NCBI GenBank assembly: GCA_037954235.1
Contig: JBBMOA010000002.1
Location: forward strand, 12,761,009-12,825,008
Direction: 5' to 3'
From: Aulostomus chinensis
Taxonomy: Eukaryota > Chordata > Actinopteri > Syngnathiformes > Aulostomidae
DNA: 64,000 nucleotides
In this document: one piece after another, positions 47,778 to 60,569 of the stretch
How positions within the stretch are numbered: position 1 is the first letter of the stretch
Layout: every line of letters starts with the position of its first letter
Notes under the pieces: generated by a model
What the model was told of the DNA's origin: nothing
Seen by the model: only the letters and a program-made list of their open reading frames with translations
The model's database searches: none
Translations under genes and position numbers: made by a program

Positions 47778-49976
47778 TGTCAGCTCACCTTGTCTCTGAA
47801 CACTTCAGGGTTGCTGTACATGAAGTCACGGTAACTCTCTGTGCGCACTTTGTCCTGCAGACAGGTATTGAGGTATTAAGTACAATTAACAATCCAAAAT
47901 ATTCTTGGGTAAATAAAGAGAGTGTTATGAATCTTAGAAAAGGAACTCTATCAGATAAAGAGAACTGGAGGAGGCAGATACACTTCAAGAGGTGGTCAGG
48001 TCACGAATCAAATCTGCTCACAGACCCCAAGCACCATCTCTCTGTTGTTGTTGGGTTGTTTTTTTGTTTTTTTTTTTGGGGGGGGGGGGGGTATCAAAAT
48101 TACAATAAAGCGTGGAATTGAGAAAATTCCCTTCATACATTTTAGACATTTCCTGGCTTTTGGAACACATTTTCAGTTGTTGTGACCAAGGTTTCTTCCA
48201 AACAAGCTCTTTCATTTGTCATCAACAAACGCGCAATAATAACCAACGTCAGTCGCTACACTTCCATTGACCAAATGTTTCATTGTTAGCCAGAATACAA
48301 CAATAGTCCCAGTGTAAGGGTGATGTACACAGTACAAACTAGCTGGATTTTTGATTTTTCTTTTTTCAAGTTATGCATTTTCCAATGAAGTCATGAGGGA
48401 GATGTCAGGGTTTAGGAGCCTTCTGGGGACATGAATACTGCAAACTGGTAATATTGCATCTCAAGACTGGGTTTTACAGCAGGCTGCCACCTTGGACATA
48501 CGGCGGGTTGCCCACTTACAGCCAGATTGGTAAATGGTCTTGTTTAATGATACCACATTAACTGTTAGCAAGTGATACGACTCTGGTCTAACTTCCTGAA
48601 ATAACACTGAACATTACTTTCTCTCATTCCTGAAGGCGCATCAGAAGAACGTATGCTGAACATCCCATTGGAAAATGATGACTGGGACCTTTTGTTCAAC
48701 ACTAAGTGTTGTAGTCAGATGGAATCCCGCAGACAGTAGACGGGGAAAGGACGGCGCCGTCTGAGGGCAGCCATCGCACGACATGAGAAAAGCACAGTCT
48801 GATGGAACGGCAGCTCAGCAAAACCCAAAAAGCATAACGATATGTTGCCATGGTGATGTGGTGTTTCTTTAAAATATTTTTTAAAATATAATGAATAAAA
48901 AAAGTACAGATTTATTTTATGACTCTGAAAAAAAAACCACTTTAGCTATTAAATGCAGCTCTGTCATTCCCTTACACTGCAAAAGTAGTATCAATTTTTC
49001 TTTCCCCGTGAAACATGACAGACGATATAAAAAGTTAACATATTTTGCAATTGGACTGCAATTGCAGGTGCTATTTCAGTTTTTCTCCATACAAGACATC
49101 CAGTTTGATTCCATGTAACTGCAACATTACTCTTTGTGACGAGCCCAGCTCATTATAATTTATACAGCAACATGTAAACTGATTTATTTGTGGAATGTTG
49201 GGCTGCACAATTATTCACAATGTGATCAGAATCGTTTCCACTGCAATCTCCAAATCGTAGGTAGGCTCAGTACTTAGCTAACGCGGCTACTCGTGTGTTA
49301 AAACGGCTTATGAATTAGATATGATGGGGCTGCAGCGGACCGGTCTTGTGTGACACAGACCCCCCTCCCAAATCACAACATAAACCTTTTCATGGATTTT
49401 CATACTCTCAACTGAAAAAGACAATAAGAATGTAAAAATTCAAAATTCACTCTCGTATTGCAAATCACCAATCCGTCAAAAATAATCACTATTTGATGTT
49501 TTTTCAAAATCATGAGGCTCTTAGAGAGGAATATTCATTTTCCTCAGTCATGTAAACCACTTAGTCAGAATATTGTCTTTTTACAGAATAAAAGCAAAAA
49601 AAGGAATACTAGTGGCGTACTGAGCGCATGTTCATGTAGCCGATCATCCTATGGGGTTGTAAGTGCAGAGCTACGTCATTCAGCTGAATTCTCTGTGTCA
49701 GTGGTTCCAGGATTACGCAAACTGACGTAGGGGTACACAAATTAAAAAAGGAAAACATAATTTGCAAAGAGTCTGATTACATTTTGAAACTGGAATGTAA
49801 AGAGGCAAACAGGCTGAGGGGCCTTCTGGCATGGCCAAACATTACGCATATTTCCTTCTAGAACTGTTTGGTAGACCTGTTTTTTAAAAGTGAGCTTGTG
49901 TTGATTAATGAAAAAAATGCTGGTAATTTATTATTAAATTACAGTTTAAATTATTAAACTTTAAGAGATTTAATTT

Positions 49977-50030
<54 letters not shown>

Positions 50031-53000
50031 GGGGAGTTCCGTACACTGAATTTTTTTCAATGCATGGGAGTGAGGGTTACATGGCTGAGGTCAAATGTCT
50101 GAAGCAGTGCAGGACTCTGCTCTGCTCTGCTGATCGATGTGACGGAGGTTTTGGTTGTTGCCTCGCCAGTGTGCTGTGATGAAGACAGAAGCGCTTGGTG
50201 GGCTGAGAATGGAGGGGAGGGACAGTACCATGGCAACGCCCCCTAATGCTCCATGCTTGACTAAATGACTGATTGAATTTCTAGGTGAGTTAGTTAGCTA
50301 CCTTGAACTCTAGCTGATTAATACCAGTGACAAACTAAAAGTTGGACATTGTCAGATGAAATAATGACACCCCCTTTCAGAATTTCCCACACTCAGACAG
50401 ACACACATAGTGCGTCAGCAGTGATGCTCTTCCGTTTGACGCACGCACGCACGCACACACACACACACACACACACACAAAACATAGTAGTGTTTCGCAC
50501 CAATCAGGACGATGGAGAGGAATATGTGTAAGCACTGCGGTAAGTGGAACACACATACATCCACCCACACAAACCCCCTCAGCCTGCTGACACTTTGAGG
50601 TTTCAGCGCTTAAGCAGTGTAAAAATTAATTTCAACATGTTGTACAACCGCCGAGCAGAGGCAATGCTCGCGTCTCACATGGGAGCTCTGAATTTATTGC
50701 TGATTTATCACTTTGGAGAAAATGTCTTGTCCTCAGTGTCAATGTGTGCATAAAGATGATCCCTTCCATTTGCGTGCTAGATCGAAATCTTTCAGCCACA
50801 ACGCCTGCTAATGAACCTGCTGCCTTTGCTCTGCAGAATCTGCAGCACCAAGAGGGGCTCGCAGGATAGCGATGAGACCCGTAGGCCCGGCCAATGTGTG
50901 TGTGTGTGTGTTTGTGCATGCGTGCGTGTGTTGGCACAGCTCAGACCTTTAGCATCTCCTCATGGATGCCGTAATGGCCGTAGGAGCTGAAGTAGGCCTC
51001 ATCCTCGTCATCCCGAAGCTCAGCCACAGCGCCCAGGGTACCAGATCTGCTGGTTTCTGTATTCAGCACCAAACCCTGAGCCAGCAGCCTGGAAGAACAT
51101 CAGAGCTGCATTTAACATCTCATATATTAGGACACGGGATGAAAGCAGACTCAACCTTCATGCAGGACGTAGCAGTAAATGGAGGAGATGGGAGGCATTC
51201 ATCTTCCTAACTCCTTTTTTACCCCACCCCAACCCCCCCAACCTCACTCTTTCTGTGATTTTCCTTATTGCCCCCCTCCTTCCAACCTCCCCTCCTCACT
51301 TTATCCTCCATGCTGCAGTGGAATTTTCCCTTCCCTTTCTAAGCGCTTCCCTTCCTCTGAACTTCTTTCACAAGGTACTCGAGGTGATGTTTCTGCTATA
51401 CTGTGTTAACTGTGTCCCCCTGCTGGATGCAGAAGGGTAGTGCAGAAGTAGACCAATTCACTGAGCAGTTCAAGAACACAAAGTTCGACAAGAAACTGAA
51501 GGACATCAAAGCAAGTGGAGGTGCACACAGTTCTACTCTTGAACTATGTTCAAAGTAATAACAAGAAATCAAACAACCGGCATTCACGCATGAACGATCA
51601 AAACCTGTTTCAGTTATAAGCGTGGTGTTGACTTTCTGTTCCTTCAATATCACATGACAATCTTTCCAAATGTGTGAAAACACAGAAAGGTCACTGACTT
51701 GAGTTTGTGCAAATCCTCCATGGCTCGAGCCAGCGCCTCCTCTGACTGACGGGCTCTTTCCTCAGCGGCCCGAGCCCTCCGCAACACACCATCATGGGAC
51801 TCTTCCACAGATGACCGGCACGCCAACGGACTGGACCCCTCACTGCCACACAGCTCCTCGGGGTCTACAGATAAAGACAGCAACAAATATAAATGCGAGA
51901 AGCTCATGGACAGGCATTGCAAATAATTTTTTTTTAATTTCATTTTATGTGGTTTCTTGTGAATAGACAGTACAGTGATGTGACTCAAAATAAAAGGAGC
52001 TTTAATACTTTCAGTGTACTTCTGTAGAACCATTTAGCCTGTAGTTCATTTGCTACTTTGCATCATGCTGTTGTAAAGGTTGTTTGATTGAAAATGTGCG
52101 GGAAAACCCGTGTCAATCACACCGACAAAGACTTCAACTGCAGCCTGTCTGAACTGCTTCTGTGCTTTATTTCATTATGTTCCATGAATCGAACTGCGAA
52201 AAGAATAAGGATTAGAAACAGTAATACTGATTACCTCTGATGTTAGCGGCTCACTTCTTGGTACTTGTTAATGTTTGTGTAATTAGTTATCATGCTGCCG
52301 CTTCTCCTCTCCATGTCAGGGCAGCTCTTCTCTGTTCCATCTCTTGCCAATATCTAATCTTCAGTCCAATTACTTACAATCAACTATCAACTTGGACCCT
52401 CATTCTCTTGTAAGTGGGCCGAGCACTGATTAATCAGGAGGACCATTAGCAGCTTGTTTGGTTCAACAATGGGGAGGATTCACAACTCCAATTTCAGTTC
52501 TGGTCAAAGCAAAACCATCAGCAAGTTAGCCCGAACAAGGTAGGTGGGCCCTAGGAGATGACAAACAACCCAATGACTGATGAAACACGGAGAAAGACCG
52601 CCTGTTGCTTTTTGTGAAGTCGGAATGTTACATTCACATGTTTGTAGCGTTTCTAGCGTTTCAAAAATCAAACCAGAGTTTTTACTTCATCATCCAGCAA
52701 TCCTGCAGGGAGAAATGCACTGCTGAGGACAGTTTGAGCCTGAATGAGGTGCGCGACACTCGGAAAATCAGTCGTTGCGCTCCACTAATCCAGCAACAGA
52801 CTGCTCCCACTGGATGATGTCGAAGTGGGAAATCACTGACGGAAGCAAAAAGTGGCTGACACGTGAAAAGCATCAACTTATTCCATTTTCATGCTGCACA
52901 GTTTAAACTCCTGTCTGCCACTAGAAAGACTGACTGAGCCCAGTCTCTCCCCTCAGAGATGTGGTGCCTTTCTGGGTTTTTTTCCCCAGTGTGTCAGCTT

Positions 53001-55488
53001 GAATGGCACAGATGCACCAGTAAACAGGGTAAACAAACAGCATAGTAGGGAGCAGCATGAAGGGCAGCGACGGCTTCACACAACACAGACCAAAGAATGT
53101 TGGAACTGCTTCAGAAGTTGAATGAATCGGTGACTCTTCCTGATAAGTGTGCATTGATGCTTGGTTAAACATAAGAATAAGCATTACTTAAGCATGATAC
53201 TCATTTGTCTATGCACTGTACAGTGAGGAACTTGACAGTTTACTTTAACACCATTAATACGTGATAACTTGACATAATTTGTGTTAACGAAGCATTATTT
53301 AAAATTAATTACGCTTTGACTGATTTTTATTAACGCACCCTTATTGTTAAGTGTTACCTAAGCATCATAGCATCGCACCTGATGAAGACTGACAACGCGT
53401 TCATCAATGCTAATCGGAGGCAACGCCGCAAACGAGCCATCTCTGCTGCAGGGTCGGACATCGGTCCAACAAATTCCATTTGTGGACAAAATCCAGGTTT
53501 TATCCGATTTTTCTGTCTCGTTGATAAGAGGCTCGATTGATTCCTTACAGCTGTTTCATCTGAATCTGAGCTGAGACCAAACAGAAACACTGTAAACTTC
53601 CTGCTAAATCTGAGCAAGTTGGTAAAGTTGGGTTTGTGGGTCACCAGCCTCTGTGCTGCTGTACCTGTCTGCAACAGGGGGTCATCCTGTATCACCGGCC
53701 GCAGGAAGTCTTCACTCTCCCAGGGTAAGGGAGCGTCTGGAAGGCCCAGCAGGAGAGAGCCGTCACATTTCTGAAAATACCGTGGTGTTTTGTTTTTTTT
53801 TAAATCAATTTGTCCAAGTATAAAAACAAAAAAATCAACAAATTCACAGAAGATGTTTCCTCCTTTAGAAAAATAAAACAACCACCAAACAAAAGAACAA
53901 TCAAGAACAAGTAAATGAAGAAAAACTGCAAAGGATAAAGAAAACTGTTTGAATTTGCAGAGTAAAGCTTAATTTTGGAGGTCAACAGAAAGATGAATGT
54001 ACGTACCGTTGAGCGTATATAGTTGATCATCTTTATGTAACTGTAGTCATGTAATTCTGGTGAGAAAACCAAAGTCTGGTCAACTGGATGCCGAACGGTT
54101 TCTGAGTTATACACACACCTAGTAAGTGTCCACTTACTGTGCTTTCTTATCACATCTACAAGGTTGACTTGGTGCTCAGTCGTGAAATGTTGCAGGGCGG
54201 CCGCCACGCTGCTCAGGGACCTGCACAACAACAGACACAAACATCTCTTCAAGCACCAGCTTCATACACATTTTTACCGAGTCGTGTCATGACATTTCCT
54301 GGCCTGGGAGGAAAATGTTCATAACCAGACTTTTCCAGGAATGTATGGTTCTGAACATTTTCCTTCCACATGAAAAATAAAACAAGAAATCATATCAAAG
54401 TTTACAAGCGTAAATTTAACGACACGCTACCTGGTTTACATATGTTAAAGTACATCAGCATTGACAAAAAACACATATAATCTCCTATTCAGGTATTTGT
54501 CAAGCAGACGAGCAGACTCGTACTTATCACAAAATTGAGCTTGATTTATTTTTCTAATGTTTTCAAGTCCTGGAATTTTGCTCCAGGTTTTTCATTACAA
54601 TGAAAACCCTGGAAATAACAGCCCACTGGCCTTGAGGAAGGGAGGCCTATTTTTTAACTGACTCTGATTGAAAATGAAGACAAACAGTTAGGATTTCCTG
54701 CCTGACAACAGACCAGGAGGTGAAACCCTGCAGTTGTCTTACACAGAATATCTCTGACTGCATCAGTCCTTCGAGAAAAGTCAGCCTCCCACCCACCCAC
54801 CCACCCACACACACACAGAGTTACTTTGATGTTGGAAAATAAAATCAAACACTTTAAACCTTTTTTAAAATTAAACTGTGAACAAGGCTACATTCTAAGA
54901 GCCAGAAATGTCATTAATAATCCCATTCAGTTTAACCCCAGCTTTCAGAGTGGGCAGTCCCTCCGGCGAGGCAGAGAGACGTATCCATCCCCAGGTGGGA
55001 GATGCTGCTCGAACAGTTTACAGCAGGGAACATAACTCACTAAAACAAGAGATCGTAACATTTCATTTGTTAAACTAAAGATTAAACTTGAAAGAAAACA
55101 CAGACTGAGACCAAGCAGCAGCTGTACCAGCAGTATCCTCACCTATCACAGAACAAGCAGGAGACTTGCTGGCTGTCCTCCTCCATCCACTGCCACTGCT
55201 CTTCATCATCAAGGAAGTCGTCATCACCATCCGAGAGCTCGGGCATGTCCTCGGCAGCTGCTGCACCATCTGTTCAGGTAAACCAGTCAAGTTAGCTGCA
55301 TGGAGCAGCGACAAGCTGAGCTAACTTTGTTAGCCTAACCGTCGATACACCGGCTAACGCCAGGACAGACAATAAATTAGATATGAACGGTTGTGATAAG
55401 TTGATGTAAGCGCTTGTGCTTTTACCCTACATTTTTTCTCATTTGTTTGCCATTTACCACACTCACGTGTATCTGTGTATTCTGCCAT
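33453..55488 (-). CDS. prmt3: Protein arginine N-methyltransferase 3, N-terminal eleven exons
   Basis: PRMT3 methylates arginines of cytosolic proteins, notably ribosomal protein S2 (family knowledge). Exons, 5' to 3': 55467-55488, 55143-55269, 54138-54220, 54007-54056, 53665-53770, 51699-51864, 50947-51088, 47789-47854, 46280-46401, 42984-43083, 33453-33531. Together they encode about 354 residues from MAEYTDTHG. Visible parts: an acidic N-terminus (MPELSDGDDDFLDDEE), the C2H2 finger (CLFCDR to HFTTEH), SYIKMINYIRS, a coiled segment (RARAAEERARQSEEAL), SAM motif I (LDVGCGTGILSMF), VDQSEI, and the double-E loop (SEWM then GYFLLFESMLDS). Human PRMT3 has 531 residues; the last 175 or so (THW loop, beta barrel) are not found. 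The intron after exon 9 has a GC donor. Confidence 0.95.
35815..36196. repeat. TACA/TATACA microsatellite
   Basis: About 380 bp built from tacata/taca units, imperfect, ending in (AT)n. It generates open frames in several registers (Tyr/Ile/His/Thr or Met/Tyr/Cys/Val) that are not genes. Confidence 0.97.
38238..38612 (+). mobile_element. L2-type LINE 3' tail (teleost catccattttct repeat)
   Basis: It contains catccattttctgctgctta, ggagcctatcccagc, tcaccctggacaggtcacca, tttggactgtgggaggaagc, aacatgcagactcacacaga and a final accactgcaccactgtgccg. This is the familiar fish repeat attributed to L2/CR1-type elements. It is 5'-truncated and has no ORF. Confidence 0.75.
38781..38800 (+). repeat. 20-base G homopolymer
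   Basis: An uninterrupted run of G; its length is likely to be unreliable in the assembly. Confidence 0.9.
43084..46279. other. prmt3 intron 9 with GC donor
   Basis: The - strand donor reads AG|GCAAGT at 46279; the acceptor is CTGCAG at 43084. Contents: CA and GT microsatellites (44902-44927, 45017-45058); no gene recognised. Confidence 0.75.
46402..50946. other. prmt3 introns 7 and 8
   Basis: Apart from exon 8 at 47789-47854, there is only simple sequence of note: a G-run near 47552, CA repeat 47731-47774, T/G homopolymers 48058-48091, GT repeat 49979-50029, CA repeat 50442-50478. Confidence 0.7.
49979..50029 (+). repeat. (GT)n microsatellite
   Basis: About 25 uninterrupted GT units in prmt3 intron 7. 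Similar runs are at 37115-37150, 45017-45058, 47731-47774 (as CA) and 58281-58328. Confidence 0.97.
51865..53664. other. prmt3 intron 5
   Basis: No exon or recognised repeat was seen in this 1.8 kb; the open frames in it are short and look random. Confidence 0.6.
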
Positions 55489-55510
55489 GATGTCGTCTTG
55501 TTTTCAATGG

Positions 55511-55582
55511 ACTTCCGGTTGACGTTTTTGACGTCGGGATCAGTAGAATGTGGCATTTCCAGTCGGAGACCACAAGATGGCG
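55511..55582 (-). promoter_or_regulatory. prmt3 promoter elements
   Basis: Just upstream of the start codon lie an ETS-type CCGGAAGT (55511-55518, - strand), a CRE-like TGACGTC (55529-55535) and a YY1-type AAGATGGCG (55574-55582, + strand). This combination is usual for TATA-less housekeeping promoters. Motif matches only; no transcription start is visible. Confidence 0.45.
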
Positions 55583-56504
55583 TTGAAGTTAAAGTTCTGT
55601 TCATTGTTTGGCCTTCTTGTGCACAAATTTCCCTAGATCCAGCTATACAGGGTTTCCGTCTCAGCGTGTTTATCATTTGTTTGGACTGATGAAAGTCATG
55701 TGCATTTGGTGGCAAAAAAAGCAGATAAACCAACTGGCAAACAATGAGAACAAGGGGGGGGGGGGAGCAGAGAACCACAAGGTGTATAAAAAGATATCTG
55801 CACATTTTTGAACCAAGCATTTGGCAATTCCACTTTAAGAAAGTAATTTACATTTTCACTGAAAATTCCAACCATTTGATTGGTCAGCAAGTCTCACTCA
55901 ATACTGTGTCTACAGGTCCTTATACCTCATGATTGCGAGAGTTTGGTGGCCAGAGAACAGTTTTCAAGGCAGTAGTCTCAACCCCAGCATGCTTTCACCA
56001 AGTGTCTTTGCAGGTAAGTGTGCTGACCATCTGGATTCAAGTTTGTCCCCACTCAGAATGTTGACCTACCACTATCACATCTTAAGTCCAGGTTTAGCCA
56101 TCCTTTATCCATGAACCACCATTTTCCTTTGGTATGTCAGAGAGTGAGAAAGTGACTGCAGTAGATGAGCGCTAGTCAGTCCAACTATCAGGGTTAAAGT
56201 CATGTCCTCATCCCTAACGCTTCATTTCTGTATGGCTTTAAAGTACAAAGTTATCCAGGACAGCACTTGAGACTCCATTTGTATGCACTGTAATCTGAAT
56301 TGACAAGTCCGGCGTTAGTCTTAAAACCCAGCTACCATTGAGTAGATGCAATTGAAGGGAAGTTGTAGTAATGCACAGAATTGGAGTAGGGACTCTAATC
56401 AAGTCAACTGGGTTCATTCCTGGTGTGAAGCCCTACACATTTCAAAACTTGGATTTCTGAAAGCTGGCACCGTTCATGACAAGACTGCAGAGTGGTTTTA
56501 CAGT

Positions 56505-56510
56505 TTTATT
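56505..56510 (-). terminator. Polyadenylation signal of the secreted-protein gene
   Basis: AATAAA on the - strand, 27 bases after the stop codon, implies a very short 3' UTR. Confidence 0.55.
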
Positions 56511-56536
56511 CAGAGTCTTGTTACAATTACATTTCT

Positions 56537-57894
56537 CTACTTCCTGCTTACGCCATTTATACTCGTAGCATTATAGGGCATGTCTGTCGGCAGATCAGGT
56601 TCTGGAGCACTTACAGCTTCACCCTCACCGTTTGGCTCTGCTGCCAGTGACTCTGAAGGAGGCTCTGGTGAGGGAGGGTTCAGCTCCATTTCTGCTGGAC
56701 TCTCAGACTGGCCCTGATGGCCTGGTGCTTGAGGTGTTGTATCCGTGCCCTCAGTCTGCATGGATGAAGCAGATGCGGTACTAGCATTCCCAGAGACTGT
56801 TGGGGGGGCAGTTCCATTCACAGCTTCAAACAGGAGGGTCTCACTAACTTCCTGAGGAGCCATGTCTGGTAGATGGTTGCTGGAGAGATTAGTGGGAGTT
56901 AGTCTTTGAAATGGCTTGAATTTACCTTGGATGAGGACCCTCTCTTGTGGGAGATGATAGGTTCCTCTGGAGTTGTACTTCAGTTCTAGCCACCTGTCAC
57001 TTGACACTTTGGTTGAGTCACGGCTTCCTGGATACTTTGCAGTGGTATTGTGCGGTCTAGTTTTGTCAAAGCCAGGCTTGAGGCGGCGGACATGGGCGTA
57101 GCCTTTTCCTTCAGACATGTCACTGCTGTAGGCCCTGGGACTCCAGGCTTGATAAGACAGCTCACTCCCTCTGCCTGCTGCGTGGCTGCCAGGAGAATGC
57201 CCCTTAATGACTGTGTCCATCTTCCTGTTGAAGGGATGCCTGTGTCTGGTGGGGCGGGCATCAGTCTGAGCAGATCGGGTCTTCATACGAAACTTGATAG
57301 CCTGCATGTTTGAATTTGCACTGCTGCCTCGAGTTCTCTTGCCATTAGGAAATGAGACTGTTTTGTGTCCAAAAGTGCTGGAGACCTGAAAACTTGGTCC
57401 TGGTCTAGAGTCAAAGTAGCGGCCTTGGCTTGTCAGAACATTGCTAGCTTGTGTTTCAGGAGTATTAGGAGAATAACTTGGAAATTGTGATTTAGAAGCA
57501 GAGGGGTGCTGTTCAGCAGGATGAGTTTTGCCACTTTGCTTCCTGTAGCCAGCTGCACGTCCTCTGAAACTAGAGGGTTCACGCCATCTTTTATAGTCTC
57601 TGTTGTCAATGAAGACTCCCAGTGGGGCCTGTCCTGCCTGGACATCCTCTAAAAACAAGTAGTACAAATCACAACAGTCAACACAGCTTAAAATTATGTT
57701 AAATGTTTAAATTAGAGCTCAGTCATGAAATACCTCTCTGGGACTTCTCACAATTTACATTTTCAATCAGCAGCCAAAAACAAAGCACAAACAGCCTGGA
57801 GAGTAAAGGAAAACATAAGTTACAGACAGTTAAGTCTAAGTAATCAAAAGCAACAAAACAGGAGCGTTTACCTCAAAGAATCAGAAGAGCCCAT
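56537..57894 (-). CDS. Unrecognised secreted protein, three exons
   Basis: Exons 57872-57894, 57734-57795 and 56537-57648 join in phase with GT-AG borders to give about 398 residues. The start MGSSDSLRLFVLCFWLLIEN, with a Cys near residue 23, is a convincing signal peptide. The mature part begins acidic/neutral, then becomes rich in Arg, Lys, Ser, Gly and Pro (for example RWREPSSFRGRAAGYRK, FRMKTRSAQ). It finishes in an acidic Pro/Glu/Ser tail with sequons NGT, NAS and NAT. Almost no Cys occurs in the large exon. I do not recognise a domain; a disordered extracellular or matrix protein is an inference. It lies between htatip2 and prmt3 on the same strand. Confidence 0.8.
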
Positions 57895-58291
57895 AGCTGA
57901 GCAGCACCAGGCTCCAGCAGTCAGTGGGACTGTCACTCGGCCCTGGTTTTAAACTGTGTGAAGTGAGTGGCAGATGAACACAGCTGTTCCTCATCTGGAG
58001 TAACAACCGCATGGTGACGATGGCAACCAAACAAGGTCACTAGAGGTCAAATCCCCCGGTGAGCGACGTGATGCCACCACTGTGTTGGATGAAATGTGCA
58101 GTAAATGGTACACATGAGACAATTTATATTTGGGCCCACAGATCATTTACTTTTATGTTCCAAGTGGATTTCAGTTAAATGACACTTTTGAAGGATTTAC
58201 TGTTGTAGAGCGCCATTAAATGGAGCGAGTATGTTAAAAATAGCCAGGTACTCATTTAATGTCCTCTTCTAAGATTTATGAGTGTGTGTGT

Positions 58292-58330
<39 letters not shown>

Positions 58331-59206
58331 GGGGGGGTGATAATACCAAGGGCATTGAAGAAATGACTGTTATTCAACTTCTTTAAAAAAAAACGTCATT
58401 TTAAAAGTAAGACGGATTTCTTGCCGAATACTCGATACATCGTGTTTATACCAGTTTATTTATGAACATCTTTGCCTAATGGCCCTTGTTTCACAGCAGC
58501 CGTCTTGATTTGTCACAGTAGCAAATCCCAGGTGTTACGTCTACCTTAGCAAGCATGACTGTGCACAGTAGCAGGCTGAACGGAGGTCAGCCATCATTCA
58601 TTCCATTATTTATACCTCTGCTTGTGCTGTTAAATGATGTCAAAATGTCTCCACTCATCAAACAGGAGCCAGCGCCACCGTGCATGAGGGCTTATCTTTG
58701 CACTCACAACCAGAAGGTGAAATTCTTATCTTAAAATGCAATAAAAGTGTTTCACAAAATGGCCACTGGATAAGTGACCTGCTCACATTTGGCATCATGA
58801 GTTGTTGCTGAATTAGAGTGCACACCCTGAAGGTCTTTGACTGAAGCGAGCTCATCTCCATTCGTGCCAGGAAGTCAGTTTGCCATGCAGCGATTCATTC
58901 TGATTATCCACAAAGCCATAAATTGTAAAATACCAATGATCAACACTGATACGCATGAGATTTTAAATAAAAAGAAAAAAGGCAACCTTGTATGTCCTTG
59001 AATATTCTGTCCCACAAAATGGAGCTGCTTGCATACCTGGCCAAAACTGAGTAACTTGATTCCATTCAATCATTTCAAAAACCTTCTGTATGAGTCCATG
59101 CAGTCTTGTTACTTTTGTTTCTTTTTTTTTTGTATGTTCTTGTAATCAGGGCATCTATGAAATAGAGAATTTGCTCTTAACTGGCCCTCCCTGGAAAAAT
59201 AAATAT

Positions 59207-59229
59207 GAGAGAGAGAGAAGAGAGAGAGA

Positions 59230-59282
<53 letters not shown>

Positions 59283-59312
59283 GAAAGAGAGGAAAGAGAG
59301 GAAAGAGAGAGA
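59207..59312 (+). repeat. GA-rich simple repeat
   Basis: (gaga)n with ggaaa interruptions; it produces Arg/Glu frames on + and Leu/Ser frames on - that are not genes. Confidence 0.95.
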
Positions 59313-59613
59313 GCTGTTCTTAACAGATGTTTCAACAAGTGTCCTGCTTCAAACACATTTTTCCGAATGGTTTCTGTGACTTTAGGGCAAACTTTCATGA
59401 TCATAGATTCTCTGACACATTTGTTTACACAGGAAACAGAATTTACCATTTTATAGTCAAGTAAAATAAATAATGAGATTATGATAATATTGAGAGTCAG
59501 ACTTAATTTGCTTTATATATTTTTTTAAAATGCCAAAACTTTTCCAGGATTTTCATGAACGTAAGAACCGTATGAGTAACTTCGAATATTCCTACGCTGT
59601 GGTCAGTCGGACC

Positions 59614-59816
59614 CAGGGGTGTCCAAACTGGTCCAGTAAGGGCCGGTGTGGCTGCAGGTTTTCATTCCAACCCAGCAAAAGCAACACCTGATTCTACTTA
59701 AATCAACTAAGCTGTGTCCACACAGCTCATTTGTTGGATCAGGTGTTGCTTTTGCTGGGTTGGAATGAAGACCTGCAGCCACACCGGCCCTTACTGGACC
59801 GGTTTGGACACCCGTG
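59614..59816. mobile_element. hAT-type foldback MITE
   Basis: 203 bp whose two halves are nearly perfect reverse complements (ggtgttgcttttgctgggtt against aacccagcaaaagcaacacc, and so on). The ends are CAGGGGTGTCC and GGACACCCGTG. Flanks gtcggacc (59606-59613) and gttggacc (59817-59824) form an 8-bp target duplication with one mismatch, as hAT elements leave. Confidence 0.85.
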
Positions 59817-60152
59817 GTTGGACCATTTGACAAAATTACTGAAACACTTTGAGTCACAAGGGGGCGCTACAACATCAAGGAGAGAAAAGTGAGGCTTCTT
59901 GATAAATTACTTTTAACAGGCAGTTCAAAGTGCATCTAAAATTAGCACCCTAATAGTTCCCGTTGGGCTGGGGTTTTCTGTAGAGATCTGCTGGCTGTCT
60001 GACTTCACCGAACAACTTAGTTCTCCCACCACTCACACGTCTAATGTGTATAAAAACATGATCTGTAATATAAAGCATCGTTCATATTATGACATGTGCA
60101 CGCTACACATTATATTGATCACCACCTGTTATTATTTAGAACTAATGGATTC

Positions 60153-60186
60153 TAATCTACAGGTATACAAATATACCTGTAGATTA
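60153..60186. repeat. Perfect 15-bp palindrome with 4-nt loop
   Basis: taatctacaggtata, loop caaa, then its exact reverse complement. It is AT-rich; function unknown. Confidence 0.85.
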
Positions 60187-60563
60187 AATAGTTATTAAAA
60201 AAAAAATGAAACATGTAAAAACAAGCAAGCATTCAGTGAAGGCCAGTAGGTCAGCTTCTCGTTCAAGAGCACAAACGGTGGACAGTGAATGATCTGAATA
60301 TAGTTACGTTCCAACATTTCACACGATAAATAACAGGCTGCTTTTACCATTGAAATGTAGTGTACCCATTCCCGTCACCACAGAGCACTCTCAAACTACA
60401 TCTTCAACAAGTGCAAAAGTTACAGATAAATAAAGAAGTGCTGTTAACGTCCTTTTGAAGGTGTGATGATGAGCCTGAGCAGCATGTTGTCTTTGTATGG
60501 CTGCAGAAATAGCCTGAAAAAGAGAAAATGTGTACCAGTTAAATTACAGTACATAAGAGCATT

Positions 60564-60569
60564 TTTATT
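60564..60569 (-). terminator. Candidate polyadenylation signal of htatip2
   Basis: AATAAA on the - strand about 500 bases after the htatip2 stop. It is the first clear match I found. Confidence 0.35.

Noticed and set aside
56986..57313. Antisense and alternative frames within the large exon of the secreted-protein gene
   Set aside because: They lack start context and splice support; the 376-codon frame joined to a signal peptide is the better explanation.
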